From: Aaosphaeria pasadenensis
Lineage: Eukaryota > Ascomycota > Dothideomycetes > Pleosporales
DNA: 64,000 bases
Assembly: GCA_022813625.1 (NCBI GenBank)
Contig: JAKLMB010000003.1
Location: 744,001-808,000, forward strand
Direction of reading: 5' to 3'
Numbering within the stretch: the first letter of the stretch is position 1; each line of letters starts with the position of its first letter. Both the position numbers and the translations under genes were made by a program. A model generated the notes under the pieces. The model saw only the letters and a program-made list of their open reading frames with translations, was not told the origin of the DNA and did no database searches. This document shows positions 1 to 12,873 of this stretch, piece after piece.

Positions 1-912
1 AGGAACGGTTGACACTTTATGTGAAGGGAAGTCCGCCGCCCACCATGAATTGGGCACGAAACGCTCATGGAACTTGTTTCGAGACGGAAAAGTTGGGGCA
101 TGCTCTACTACCTCAAAAATATAGGTAACATGAGCGGGGACGTCCTCACACCTGGTGCATTGCCAAGCAAGCAAACAATCGCTACCAGGCTTCTTTACAC
201 CACCCTACGGAGGAGAAAAAGCAAACAAACCAGCCGGGATAGACCATTCCTAGGTACGATTCTTGATAAAAGTGTGCCTCGCATGGTTCTGTCTCGTAAT
301 GCTGTGTAATTCTGCTGGTGACTGGTTGAGGAGCTCTGCAAAAGCGCTCTAAACATGTGCCTATGTGGCGTAGATGTTGCCAGCGCCAACAAAGACATTC
401 GCGTGAAGCTTCCCCGACCAATGAATACTCTTGTATCACTACAATCTATCACTCCCGGTGCTTTGGATTTATGACCTGTGGCGCCTATGCGTAGACTATT
501 GAAAGTGTTGGTATACGCGTGATCTCTGCTCACACAGCTGAATATGCAAATGTCTGTCAAGGATAGTTGTCTCATCTTTCAGATCCTGCACTTCTGTTGG
601 GAAGGTAACTAGTTGCTCCTTTAATTTAGATTTCACTAAGAATCCAAAAGATTGAATAAAAGGGGTGCGTCAGGTTTACGTTGAAGTGAGGCCTAACGTT
701 AGAGGCAGGAGCAGTACTATCTAGATGCGCAGACTAGCCATCACGCCCTTCTATCTCACTGTCATAATTGCAGTCGTAATTATTTTGAGAAGCTAGCAGC
801 AAAACTTAAAAGTTCGTAATTAGCATAGAATATCAGTATAAAATATTAGTACTATCTATTCGCTCAGAGTAGGGAAAAGGTAAGGTCTAAAATTGTTACA
901 CAAAGAAGAAGA
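1..912. other. Intergenic, no gene seen
   Basis: Short open frames occur on both strands but none shows a recognisable domain, and none joins through plausible splice sites. The right part, about 780-900, is AT-rich and would be the 3' flank of the minus-strand gene that ends at 913. Confidence 0.6.
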
Positions 913-2728
913 TCAGTTGTAAAGTCGCTGCAACAGTTTCACCCACCCCAACAATTTTTCGTTGTTCTTACGCAGCCTTTCCGCAAGGTCCGCCGGCGAT
1001 AGAATCGCAAATATACCCAAAAGTTCGTGAAGTGCGCGTGCTAGTGTGTCCACTGATACAGGTCCCCTTTCGTAATTTTTGTGAATCCACGTCTTCAGCT
1101 CATGGTACGCCCTTGCTACTTCGATTTTACCTTGTTGTGAGAGAGCATCACGGTGCTTATCCCATTCAGCTCCGGGGGCTCCATCAAAATCGATATCTGT
1201 CAGGTATTTGGACACCTTCTGTAGCATCTTAGGCCAAAGGCATACTGCTTCCTGATACTTTAGAAATTGGCTTCCAAACTTAAGCATTAGTCTTTGCTCA
1301 TCATCGTTCCACAACTTCACCAACTCGGTGAACAGCTCTCCAAATTCCTCGATCAGACCCGATTTGGGGTCTATGTAGGCCAACAGCTTCTCTGCAAAAT
1401 CCAACGCCCGATTCTTCACATCTTTATCAATAACTTGCACAGAGCCTTGTCTGCTTGTAGATGCACTGTCGCAGTGATCATAGCAGTCATTCTCGTGTTG
1501 ATTGAGAGGAAGTGCTATGGGTACAGTGTTCGTCCCCAGTACACTGAGTACTGGATCCTCGGGAGGTCCACCGATCGATCTTCTATGATATGTCCATTCT
1601 GGAGCAGGTACAGGGCCGATGGATGAAACGTCATCTACCATTGTCTGATCCCAGATTCGTTGGTAATCGTCATGATCATGGATACTCTCACCGACTTGAG
1701 GTGACGGCGACTCAGTGAAATGATTGGTTCGAGGTGGATCGATTGTCCCGTCTCCACTCGTTAGCCAATACCCATGTTCTACGGATGGCTCGACCTCTTC
1801 AACGGTCGCAGTGGGTGCAGGTCTCACACTTCGAGAAAAACTCGGAAGAACTCTTCCCTTTCCGATGTTGAGTTTTACAATTTTGCTAGGCCCAATACCA
1901 GTACTCCTATTCTTGCGTTTGGGAGACTGGTAACGTGTGGTTGACCTGCAAGCAAGAGAGCTTTGCCCGTCTACCGCAGCATTCGAGCCTTCCTCATCCC
2001 CTGCGCTTTGAATGTGATCTCGCTTTTCGCCTTGTAGTGCGGGATCGGGAGGCAACCTGAAGATGGCCTCGGTTGATCGAGCTGTTGTGTAGTTTGTAGT
2101 CGCACCCTCGTACATCAATGCCGGAGGTGCCATATACGCTCCCGTGTTATTTCCTTGAGGGATGTCTGTAGCGAAGCTGGTACGCTTTAGGTCGAGCCCA
2201 CGCATGGTCGTTCCTCGTGAGTTTTCCGCATTTGGGGCATTCAATCGATAATATCTATGTATTATCCATGATAGCAATCCTGACTCAAGACTGATTTCAG
2301 TCAGTTTGGTGGGCCTTGTACAGATTTCTACTCGCTTACCGGTGTTGTGTTTCCTCATCCCCATCCCCATATCGTATGTGCTTAGGATAGAACGGACTGG
2401 TGGTGTCACTGTATAGATGACCTCTTGAGTCACCCCATACCCTCTCTCCGTGCTGATCCAGCACTCGCTTGAAGAACTGTTGCTGGAATTCAGGGCATCT
2501 CATCTTTTCTCCAAATGCAGCCTTGTTGTCTCCGATTTCTTCCTGGATCGCATCGGCCTCCTTGTTCATCGTCTTGCGTAGCTCTTCTGTGGGAGGATAT
2601 TTGTTGAAGGTGATTGGGCCCACTTTGTTGTCTTTTTCCAAGCCAAGCACATTGAAGTGACGTCCTCGGGTCAGATGTTTTAGGCAGTCCGATATCAGTT
2701 TATCGACAGCTTCTGGGTCGATGGTCAT
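913..2728 (-). CDS. Uncharacterised fungal protein, WGD-R family copy 1
   Basis: Function unknown. Exons read on the minus strand are 2728-2340 and 2290-913, with a 49-nt intron (GTAAGC donor, CTGAC branch, CAG acceptor) that keeps phase and gives about 588 residues. The start is the ATG at 2728. The N-terminal region, about residues 1-130, is helical and ends with RVWGDSR and a YPK motif. A long Ser/Pro/Arg-rich and probably disordered middle holds the motif PSKIVKL. The C-terminal 150 residues are helical with GAEWDKHRDAL and end NEKLLGWVKLLQRLYN. The same blocks in the same order occur in the gene at 8584-11042, so the two are paralogs. No enzyme motif, signal peptide or membrane segment is visible. 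A chromatin or scaffold role is possible but unsupported. An extra upstream exon cannot be excluded. Confidence 0.75.
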
Positions 2729-5700
2729 GTTGTGAGCTGAAGAGTGTAAAAATATAAGAATAGAACTATTCAAAAGAGCAAAAAGAATTGCAGGCCTGGA
2801 CTTGAAAGTAGTAGGTCTGGAGAAGATATATACAAGTGAATGATCCTAGTGATGGCATGGAAGGGTTTGGAGAAGACATGAACATTCGACGACCCATCAT
2901 CTCGTACTGTACGGTGGTTTGCTTTTTTCTTCTCCTCAGACTAACTAGGTAATCGAATATGGTCTCCAAAGCTGTGTGCATCCGTGCGATCATTGTGGTA
3001 ACTTACAGTAGGGGTAGCACAGACGAGGCACCTTGGACGCAGCGCTCCCGGATCCCCGAGCTTGCCAGCATTCACTGACAGGTCGTTGGCGCGAAATCCA
3101 CCCACAGGTGTCTGTAGCGAGCAACTTCTGTCGAACAAGCTGTGTTCCCCTGCTGTTCTGGCGGCGAATCCCACCCAGGTGGAGGGCGCGGGCTGAAACG
3201 GATCCTGGTGTGGTGTGCATACGGCGAAGCAGAGCCAAGGGTATCCACCGGTACACCTATCTTTTCATGGTAACCACACATCACATCTTTCTTCGATTGA
3301 CTTGTTACTGCCCAGGGAGAAAGAATGCAGGTTGTGACTCATCTTTAATCGCACTTTCGAGAGCCTTCACACTTGTCCCTATGCATCATTTCACTCAAGT
3401 GATTGAACTTGAGTCGCAGTGGTACTGACAGACCCATCTTAGCCTCGAAAACTCCCGTAAATTCCTGCCTGTCTTCCTTTACTCAATTAAGCCAAGCACA
3501 TATTACGGAGTAAAAATCCTATCTACTCCCTCTGCCTGAGGCAGCAATGTCTCGCACCCTTCGACCAGTCCGACTCACACACCTCCTTTGCCAGTACGTA
3601 TGTACATGTACATCCGTTTAGCAAAGAATTTTCAGCCACCAATATGCCTTGCAGAGTCTTCCATGAGGCATCCCATGCCACTGACCCTCCTGCGACCCTG
3701 TGGAAGATTCCTATTTCCTCCTCGTCGTCGTTTTGCAACCCTAGGATTCGACCCAAACTGTTCATTTGCTTCGTCACGACTCCTTGGCTACCCCTGCCAG
3801 TTCTTTACAGACATGTCGCTAGAGCATGAAGACTCAACCCGCTCTCCGCGCGGGATCAAAAGGGGGTGGACACCATCATCTCATCATTCCGACTTGGCTG
3901 GCGCTCGAAGTACTGTACGAGGCGCAAGGAACCCATACCGCACAGCCATGCAGGCCACATTTGCGTTCAGATTCGGAAAGAATCAGATATTCTCAATCTC
4001 TCCTCCGCCGTGGCCGCGACAGTGAATGAACTCACACTTCAAGCTCCGCACTCCAACTGCAGTAGCGTGCCAGGTTCATGAGGCCGCAAGCAGAACACTT
4101 AGTTGAAACCTTGAGGCAAGCCACAATCATGTCCCCTCTCGTAGGGGTGTGAAAGACGGGGCCACTCTCCTCGCAAGAATCCAACCTTAGCTGTACTGTC
4201 TCCATACTGGTTGTAAAAAAATGACATTGGCACTCACGAATCTAATCCCCCCCCCTTTCCCATGGCTAAACCCCTGTAGTGACACTCTTCTGTTATGTCG
4301 AAGTCGAAGGATCGACGGAAGTTATAGGAGCACAGAGCATTCTGTTCGGAATATGGCACGACGCGACCTCGACCAAACTCAGCTGTTTCCATTTAGAAAA
4401 TCATAAAATACGTTACCTTGAGTAGTAGACTAGTGTATCCCATCTAATCCTACACAAGAGACTCGGTTCCTCGAGATGAGCAGCGCCATGCTTCGTTCAA
4501 AACAAAAACGTATGAATGACTGACGCTAAGGCACCCAAGGCGGAAGTACCACCTTCTACAATTTGGCCCCTACCGACGTGAAATAAATCAGCCTTATCAT
4601 GCGTAAGTGACGATCAAGACTCTGAGCCGATTCCACGCGAGCATTTGGGAGCACTCCTCCAATGGATCATGCCTGATGTCTAACTATCCTTGTTACTCTA
4701 GCGTTGAGCAGCGCCGTCATTTGCGCATCCGACAGAAGGACAGTGCAGATATTTTCCAAAGCCAGACCCACCTCTCACCGTTCTCGCCTCGCGCTGTGTT
4801 TTGAAGCCCACTCGTGACCATCAGTCAAAACGTGTGTTGGTACGAGTCACCGAGGTAGGGCCGAGAATTGAAGGACCAAATATGCCAGGATTAGATACGA
4901 GCGGCAATGTAGACTATCCTAGTGTTTGTTCGAGAATGGGCAAAGCGCTTGTGTATGAATTTCCTTTGCTCTAACGGCTTTTAGTCAATGGTCTAATCCT
5001 ACAAAAGCATTTCCACAAGTACGCAGGAGGCAGAACACTCTCTCAGTCCTGAACTGGGGCACAGACCCATACCCAGAAGTGAGCGCGCGCAGTCAACGCG
5101 ACACCCTCATCATCATAAAGCAGGTCAATCTCCCCTTCCGCATCTTGCGGACACAATCCGCAACTTGCAGACACAATTCCTGGGTGGTGCGTGTTAGCTG
5201 CTGCTCGAAACACGCCATATCTTACTCCTCAGGCATTCAGGAGTCAAGAAGTTAGCAGGTCGACGTAACCATACTCGCAACAAGTAAGTTACATTCTACC
5301 AAGTCGCATGATATCACTAAGGTACCTTTCAAGGGTACCTAGATTCGTCGAAGTTTCTCAGGCAGAGAATTCAGGAGAAAAAACAGTCGTCATTTGCGAT
5401 GGTTGCAAAATGAAGCTGCATAGCCTCAATAAGGCACAGCATCAATAGATGTTACAGTGCTGCATCCCAACAATTGATTGTGTGTGTTGCTCCATTAAGC
5501 ATGGATATAGGCCCAATCATCTCATGGTCATACCCTACACTTATGTGTGCATCTTACTTGTATGTAATTTCAGTCTAGCTATGGACTTACTAAGTAGCCT
5601 CCCTCTATCTTCTGATTACTTTCTAACTACAGGTATGTTCAACTATGACCATAGCTAACAGTACTACTATCATTCTAAACTATTTTGGGCCATGCAAATA

Positions 5701-8583
5701 CTCTGTTCTTGAGTTGACAGACTATCATTGGTTAATAAACAATATGGTGATGCTATATTTAGATGTCTAGCTATGTACTGCCTAATTCCCAATAGCCCTT
5801 CACATTCCCTAAAGATTGAAAATAGCGTCTAGGCTATATAGTCGATTTCACAAGAAAAGATCTAGATAAGTCTATATAAAAGGCTTACTGATTTTCAATA
5901 TTGACTTTGCACCCTCTGGCCTAATTGCATACCAGCTTGAAACTCATGAATGGGATCATGTGATGATATGTCACGTGCTCTTGCTCATCCTTTTTTGTCA
6001 GATGTCGAATGCTGACAAGGCAATTGTACTTAATGGTCTTTTCAAATAGGCTCTTGCACCCCTTTACCACGATGACCTAGAACCGACGTACATACCTAGG
6101 CAATGAAAGGTAGATGCGGGATCATGACCGCGTAGCCCGGACATTCACTCTCACGATCATGATAGACGCCAACCTCGACATAGACTTCTTAAGATCGTGA
6201 TTTGGCGATCACAGTTTCAAGATTCCGACAGTATGTTAATGCAGATTGTACTATCACGCATTGTCAAAGGCAATCTTTAATAAAGTAGTAGCCTCGCCCC
6301 TCGATCTCCAACCAAGGTGACTATGGAATAGCACATTTGCAACTCCTCTCGAACCTTCAACAATCTATATCACTCGGATTATTTCCAAAATTCAGACACC
6401 AGTTATTACAAAGGCACTTCCTGTACTGCTCAGCATAGTTCAAGCGAATTGGACCAAGTCGAAGCAACACTCAGTCCAGAAACCATGCGACAGAGCAAGT
6501 CCTACTACCGGCCACAGCGAAATACGTTTGACGCTGTCAACCGAAATTCGCCCGGTCAGTTCTAAAGTTGCGCTGATTATTTACATACCCACAGCTTGAA
6601 CACCTTCTCAACCTGGCGAGATACAGCGTGCTTCCCTCCCAGATCTTTTATCAACAGTGAGACCATTTCGAGGCTGACCGGTCTGTTGCCACAATGTTTC
6701 AATGCTCATCTCATATATTGAGGGTGGAATGATAGAGATACCTGGCCCTTGACCTCGATCAGTTGGCTCCCGTGAGGTTTAGTTTAACAGAGCACAATGC
6801 AAATTTGTACTGCGAAATAATTCGTGAACTTAAATCCTGTGTCCAGTCGCTTTCAGTCGGGGGGGTGCTATGCAGTGCAGTTGTGATGGGTAATCTATCT
6901 TCATCTCGACTCTTCCTCTCCGTGTTGTTCACCGGACTATCGCTCAGCATTGTGTCCATCAATCTATCAAACTATCTCTATCTTCACATCCACACTGCCC
7001 GTACATCCAAAGACAATAAAAAGTCTACACCACCCAACTCACATACTCGTCATATCCATCGAAGCATCCCCTTCTCTATACACACTTGCCGCTTCAAGAT
7101 CCCCTTCTACCTTCTTCGAATCTTAACTCACAACATTACATCGAATCCCCATCAACCCTACACCTCGACCTCTCAGCCCTTCATGCACTTATACATTTGC
7201 CGTGCTCCGCCCAATCATTCTCCTATAGCAGACAGACATACATATATATATTTAGAGATGCATCTCCTGCAGTGGCAATAACATCGTAAACCCTTCCCCT
7301 TGTCTGTTTACCTGAGGAATAGACGCTGACATAATCGCAACAGAGTGCTGACCTAACGTCGCTTTTATTTCAACGTCTTGAAATAAGTCTTTTGCACAAG
7401 TTCTTAGTCTATTTGATTTCAATGGTGGAATGGAATGCTTTGTGCGGAAAGGGGAGGGAAAGTGGAAAGGTTGAAGGAGGACAATTGATGATGGGTAGGT
7501 GGTGAGCGATATGTGTGTACGAGCGAGACGATAGTGATCTAAGATCGTGAATCATGCCATCGATGGCTACAGTTGAAGAGGTTGTGTACGGTACATAGAA
7601 GCGTAGAATACATTCGTGCGGCGTGCGTGCTTGTCGGAGAGAGTTGGTCAGAAGTGGTGGTCGGTCCTTTGCATATACACCCATACACATACACACGCGG
7701 GACAAAGAGCCCTCCTTCTCAACCGTAGCTTTTATTCTCAATCCGCATATCCATTCTCTCAGGTAGAAACTTACCAGCAATGACGACACACAGTCACAAC
7801 CCGCGTCAACTACACATTGATCCATCATACCAAGAAAACCGAACTTCATTTCATCAGCATTTCGCACATCTAGAATCCACTTCTGTATACACTCTTACAA
7901 AAATACGCATCACTAACAAATCACCTATGAGGCACAAAATCTAGTTCTTAACTTCTAAAAGATTTCTCAAATTCATTACTTTCGTGATATGTCGTCATGG
8001 GGGGGTGCATGGGGTGATTCTCAACTACGTATAACGCACCATTGCAAATGTCCGCTATATCCCCTTTCGTATACCTGCGCGTGTTGAGAAGGAAGGTCGT
8101 GGGGGAAGGTAGGGTAATTTGGGGTAATGTGAGGCAGGGTACATGTACCGGTGTGCAAAGCAAAAAGGGGAAATGAGGAAGCCAGCCGACCAACGGCAGC
8201 AATGATGCAGGAGAAAACAAGGGGGAAGTGAAGACAAAGAAAAAAAATCCCATCCAGCGCCGTCTCCATGTGCAGTCCATTTTCCTCTTTTCCGATGCAT
8301 TGCCAGTTGTAGGGAATCTGGATGCAGACAGCCTTAAGAAAAGTGATGACCCAACCCGTATCGTCTCCAGCTGGGAGTGTGCAGCTTTATAACAGACAAC
8401 CTCCCGTCCTGGAAATGTGTGACATGGGACAATTGAAGTGGGAGAAGAAAAGTTGAGACGTCCAGGCTTGATCATTTCCGAAAAATGCCTTGCGTCTTAT
8501 AACATAGCCTCGTTCCATCGGAACTCCTATGCAATTGCAGATCTATGCAATCCATGAGGAGGCTACCACGTCGCTGGTGCCAT
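2729..8583. other. Long intergenic stretch without a convincing gene
   Basis: About 5.9 kb. Several open frames of 60-175 codons occur, for example 3588-4025 plus, 6763-7281 plus, 7409-7867 minus and 7948-8475 minus. They are rich in Ser, Pro, His and Cys and poor in ordered segments, share no motif with known families and overlap one another on both strands, as expected of noncoding DNA. A TACGGAGTA motif lies at 3504-3512. The part from about 5450 to 6000 is AT- and TA-rich with many stops and may be a decayed element, but I see no terminal repeat. Confidence 0.5.
3504..3512. repeat. TACGGAGTA intergenic motif, copy 1
   Basis: Nine-base word TACGGAGTA. It occurs five times in intergenic DNA of this window and always in this orientation on the plus strand, against about 0.5 copies expected by chance on both strands. 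Confidence 0.5.
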
Positions 8584-11042
8584 TCAGTAGAACCAGGCCA
8601 ACAACTCTTTATTGTAACCGGCAAACCCATCTTCTAGGTCCTCCGCGCCAACACCGGGGATTCTTGTCAAAGCTCCCAGGAAGGCAGCAAGATCCCTATC
8701 AAACGTCGTCTCGTCGAACCAATCTCCAGCATCAATCTGCCGCAACCTCATTTGTCCCAGCTCGTTCATGGCCTCCATCATCGGCACGCGCTCGAGGAAG
8801 CCGAGGCTGCGGCGGAAGCGCTGCCACTCGTCTCCGGAGCGTCCGTAGTAGCGCGTTCGCTGGCGAAATGATTCGAGTGTTTCGTGGAGCGAGATCCAAG
8901 ACGTGAACGCTTTTGTGACTCGAGGGAGGTCATCTTCTGAGAAGACTTGCATCATGTAGTCGTCTTCGGCCTCGGTCCAGATGGATTCGATGAGAGGTTC
9001 TAGGGATACGCTGACGACATTTGATGGTACGGGCGATTTGAGGAGATCGATGAGAGTGGAGAAGATTTGGCGGCGCTTGAGGAGATTTTCCTCGCCGCCT
9101 GGATGGCCAGTGGAGGATGAGCTTGGACGAGAGGCGGCATGGGTGGGATGAGGTTGAGTTGGGAGGTTTGGTGACGTTTGTTCAGTATTTGAACGAGATA
9201 CCAGAGGCTGCGACTCCACTGGCGGAGGAGGTGGGGGTGGAAGCTGGACGCGATGTTCTACCTGTGGTGATGGATCAACCGGTCTGCGATTGATGGCTTG
9301 GAAGCCGGTGGGCGTTGGATTTATGAAGTCCTGCCTCACTGGCTCGGCAGCCATTTCGCGTTGCTGATATGGGGAGCCTTCTGCAGGACGAGAGCCTGAT
9401 CTTTCACCAGCACTCTTGTCAATGTATTGTTTCGGTATATCGACTGCATGGCCAGCAGGAGGAAGGTTTGAGGATGCCGCATACGGATTTGGTGGAAGCA
9501 CGTGTGCACCAACGGGAGGAGGATTGGTATGAGCATGGCCATCATACTCTCTCCAGCCATCCCATGCCTGAAATACGGTCAACTTCTTCTTGTCAACGGG
9601 CAGCTTCACGACTCTGCTTGGTTTCGATGCAGAGCCAGAACGGCTCCGGTCCTGAGTCGGATCACTATGACGGGCTTGCCTCTTCCAATGTGTAGCATGT
9701 GCAGCAGGAGTTAAGTTATCCGACGCGACAGAGGGCTCACGCCATTGGCGAACCTCTTGCGCACCGCCTTCGGCCTCGGCCTCTTCTTCGTCTTCAAAAG
9801 ATCTATCTTCCTCATCCTCATCATTGTCTTCCGCATAATGAATGGCAGAAGCACGTGCAGACCTCTTACGTGTAGAGCCTGGGGGAATCGCACTATCGTC
9901 AGACAAACCAGTAGACTTGCGCTGTAACTTTTTGGAGATTGCTGCCTCAGTTGTCATTGAAGTTGATGTCGACGCACTGGCTCGCTTGCGCTTCTTGGGT
10001 GTGTTTCCGGTGTTGGTGGTGGTACCTTTTGGCGCCTCGCTGGCCTTGCGCAACGCCCGCTTCGCCATCCAACAGCGGACATAGAAAACAATCCTGAAGC
10101 AAAGGTTAGCCAAGCATTCTGCTAATAACAGCTACTTCTAGAGCTAAAATGTCAAACTGCGGAAATAAAGTGTTGGTATTTTGCCCCGTAAGACAGAATG
10201 GCCAGTGTGTTGTTGAGAAGCAGGCTGGACTGTCAAGGGCAACAGGAGCAGATACCGAGTGCGCTGGTTGGTAATGGAGGTCTACCCACCCAGTGCCACC
10301 CACGCACAACCGGTCGTACAAAGAGAGAGCCAGGTGAGCATCCCCAACCGGTCAACAGGCGCGCACTGCCACAGAGAATGATAAAGAGAGAGAGATGGAA
10401 AAAAAATTGGCAATGAAGCAGAAAACCACTGCCAGGATGTCGCACGCGATGGAAAAACAAATAGACGTACCTCAGATAGTCTTCCTTGCGGTTGAAATAC
10501 AGATCTTTGGGGTAAAGTGCAGTAGCGGCAGTTGTTGCAGAGATCAAGTCGCTACGGTCATCACCCCAGATGCGTGGTCCATACTCGCGCAGCAGTAATT
10601 CTGCTTCGTCCTGGAAGAGCTTTCCATCGCGCAGCTCTTGGAGAACATCTGAGCGTATACTGCCTGCCGCTGTAGCTACCACGACTTCTTGCGTCTCACG
10701 ATAGAACTCGGTGACTTCGGATGAATCAAAGGTTGGTCTGGCGACACCAGGACTAGAGTTGATGAGACCCAGAAGCTCAATGTAGGTGCTGGCTGATAAT
10801 TTCTCACAGCCATCGAGGCTTGCACCAGGCCCGAGGCGGTCGTAAAGATCCATAGCGAGGAGTGTCTCTACTACAGCTACAGTTGGGACGCGGCGCGGCC
10901 GGTCTATGTATGGTAAAGGCAGCGTACCGGTAGTACCCAGTCGCCTTTTCTCAATAATAGCAGCAGTGTAGGCGCGCAGATTGACGGGAAGCCTTGCCGG
11001 CCCTGGTGCAGTTCCCTGTCCTTGTTGAGCGATGGCAGGCAA
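8584..11042 (-). CDS. Uncharacterised fungal protein, WGD-R family copy 2
   Basis: Paralog of the gene at 913-2728; function unknown. Exons on the minus strand are 11042-10471 and 10093-8584, giving about 693 residues. The single intron is 377 nt (GTACGT donor, TTCAG acceptor), long for this window, but phase is kept and the join falls at the point matching the intron of copy 1. The N-terminal region has RIWGDDR followed by a YPK motif, about residues 160-185. The middle is disordered, with acidic runs, poly-Pro and the motif PSRVVKL. The C-terminal helical block has GDEWQRFRRSL and ends NKELLAWFY. The shared block order identifies the family. The basic, Ser-rich middle could suit a nuclear protein, which is inference. 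Another small exon inside the long intron cannot be ruled out. Confidence 0.75.
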
Positions 11043-11193
11043 GCGAGCTCGGTGCGCGGACCAATTGTCAACACCTATCGGTGAAATTGGCTATGGGAGC
11101 GTCCGCTGAATCGCCTCAGGTAAATGGAATAACACGTGCAAGTGAGAGACCGAGAGTAGAGAGAGGAAAAAAGAAGAGTAGAGGGAGGAAGAG

Positions 11194-11202
11194 TACGGAG
11201 TA
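11194..11202. repeat. TACGGAGTA intergenic motif, copy 2
   Basis: Second copy of TACGGAGTA, about 150 bases upstream of the start codon at 11042 on the minus strand. Confidence 0.5.
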
Positions 11203-11252
11203 GTGGAGACAGCACAAGAAGCGTCAGGAAACGGGCTGGATTGAGCAGCGAC

Positions 11253-11276
11253 GGTGGTGGTGGTGGTGGTGGTGGT
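11253..11276. repeat. GGT trinucleotide microsatellite
   Basis: Eight uninterrupted GGT units, in the likely leader or promoter of the minus-strand gene starting at 11042. Confidence 0.9.
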
Positions 11277-11430
11277 GTGTTGTTTGTGGTGTGTAGATGG
11301 ATGAGCGCGGAATTCCCTCTGTGGAAGGGCAGAGACAATGTAATGCAACGCCGGAATGGAAAAAAAGACGTAGACGAGGGAGGGAAGCCTAGGTAGTAGT
11401 AGTGACGACGATGATTGCAATGATTGTTGA

Positions 11431-11460
11431 TCGATAGATTGATCGATTGATTGATTGATA
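11431..11460. repeat. GATT/GATC tetranucleotide microsatellite
   Basis: Imperfect tandem GATT and GATC units. Confidence 0.8.
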
Positions 11461-11547
11461 CGAGGATGGGCAGATGAACTAGTGTTGGGATTGGGGAGAT
11501 TTAGTACTCGCTATAATCATGGAGGGAGGGAGAGGATGAAAGTTAGA

Positions 11548-11582
11548 AGAGAGAGAGAGTGTGTGTGTGTGTATGTGTGTGT
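11548..11582. repeat. Compound GA and GT microsatellite
   Basis: A GA run passes directly into a GT run with one interruption. Confidence 0.9.
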
Positions 11583-12193
11583 GAATAATGTGATGGGAGA
11601 GAGAGACTGAGGGAGTAGCAAGAGTAATAAGAGAAATGACAATGACGAGATGGGAATGGAAAAATGGTGTCAGCGCACGGGCGATTTACACACAATACAC
11701 ACACATATAAGGAAGTGAAGGGGAGAAATGAGAAACACATAGTCACTATGTACGGACTATGTGTACGTACCTAATGTATCATCATGTATGTATGTGGGCA
11801 TAATTACATTATTACAGTACAAGCAATAGAGCAGCGGCCGGCGTCCATTCACCACCATACCCAAAGTGGTAGTGTGATGCGTAATTTTCTTGGTGAGACC
11901 GTGTCTGTTCACACGCGTTAAGACTTTCTTCTTCTGATTTGTCCTGTGTATTGGTTGGACTTGTTCTGACTGGCTGAATGAAAGAAAAGAAAGAAAAAGT
12001 GTTTGAGTCTAGTGTATCGCCGTCCCGTGGCTTTTGCCATACTATGGCCCTGCGTAGTTATACTATGACTATGCAATGTCCGCCTGGTCCCGTATAGGAT
12101 CTACGCATCTTACGACTTATGGTGGAGGGACGGATAGATGCATGACAGGGGAACAATGATAATGCGAGCAGTAGGTGGGCGATGCTGCCGCTG

Positions 12194-12219
12194 CTGATGA
12201 TGATGATGACGATGATGAT
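12194..12219. repeat. GAT trinucleotide microsatellite
   Basis: Tandem GAT units with one GAC interruption. Confidence 0.85.
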
Positions 12220-12850
12220 TTTTCCGATTATGATGATAGCAAGAATAGACTTTCTGGAACAGAATACCACCGAGTAGGTGTACACATGTACAATAACTAC
12301 ATAATTACGTAGGTATATAATAGTTACAAGAAGCAAATAGAGAGACTGATGGTGGTAAGAGATCTCGCGAGTCGTGTCGCATCTGGGTATAGTGCATGAT
12401 AATCATTCACCATGTAACTACCCAGAGGCCATAGCCCGTTTTTGCCGGCCCCCGCCGGAATGGCTCAATAATGACAATAATAATCGTTCCCATCGGCAAA
12501 ACACATCAAGTGATTTCACACCGTTCGGTCCAATGATGCACTCGCTTCATCTTGATGAATGAGCTATCAATGATCAATCTATAAGGGGAGGGGGAGGGGG
12601 CCGCGGCACAGCTACTTGCTTGCTCTCGCCTCCCTCATGGAAACAATATTCAAAGTCCCTCAGATACGGCATGGGGTACGGGTATGCCGTCCATCGTTTG
12701 CCTGCTAAGAATCACGTCCCAACAGGCAAATGCGACTCGCTATTTTTCCCGCTGTTGGATAGTGATAATGATAACGGCAGTAATAATGTGGCCGCCTCCT
12801 TGATGTACTTAATTAGACATTGGAACATGCGGAGTTCAAATCTTCCTACT

Positions 12851-12873
12851 AGTACGGAGTACTCCTCCGTACT
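12851..12873. repeat. Inverted repeat containing TACGGAGTA
   Basis: AGTACGGAG and its exact reverse complement CTCCGTACT are separated by five bases, so a 9-bp hairpin or cruciform is possible. It includes the third TACGGAGTA copy at 12853-12861. Confidence 0.7.

Noticed and set aside
7409..7867. 152-codon open frame on the minus strand
   Set aside because: No motif or ordered segment and no splice partners; similar frames occur throughout the gap.
7948..8475. 175-codon open frame on the minus strand
   Set aside because: Ends in low-complexity Pro/Phe/Ser-rich sequence in several overlapping frames; no family resemblance.
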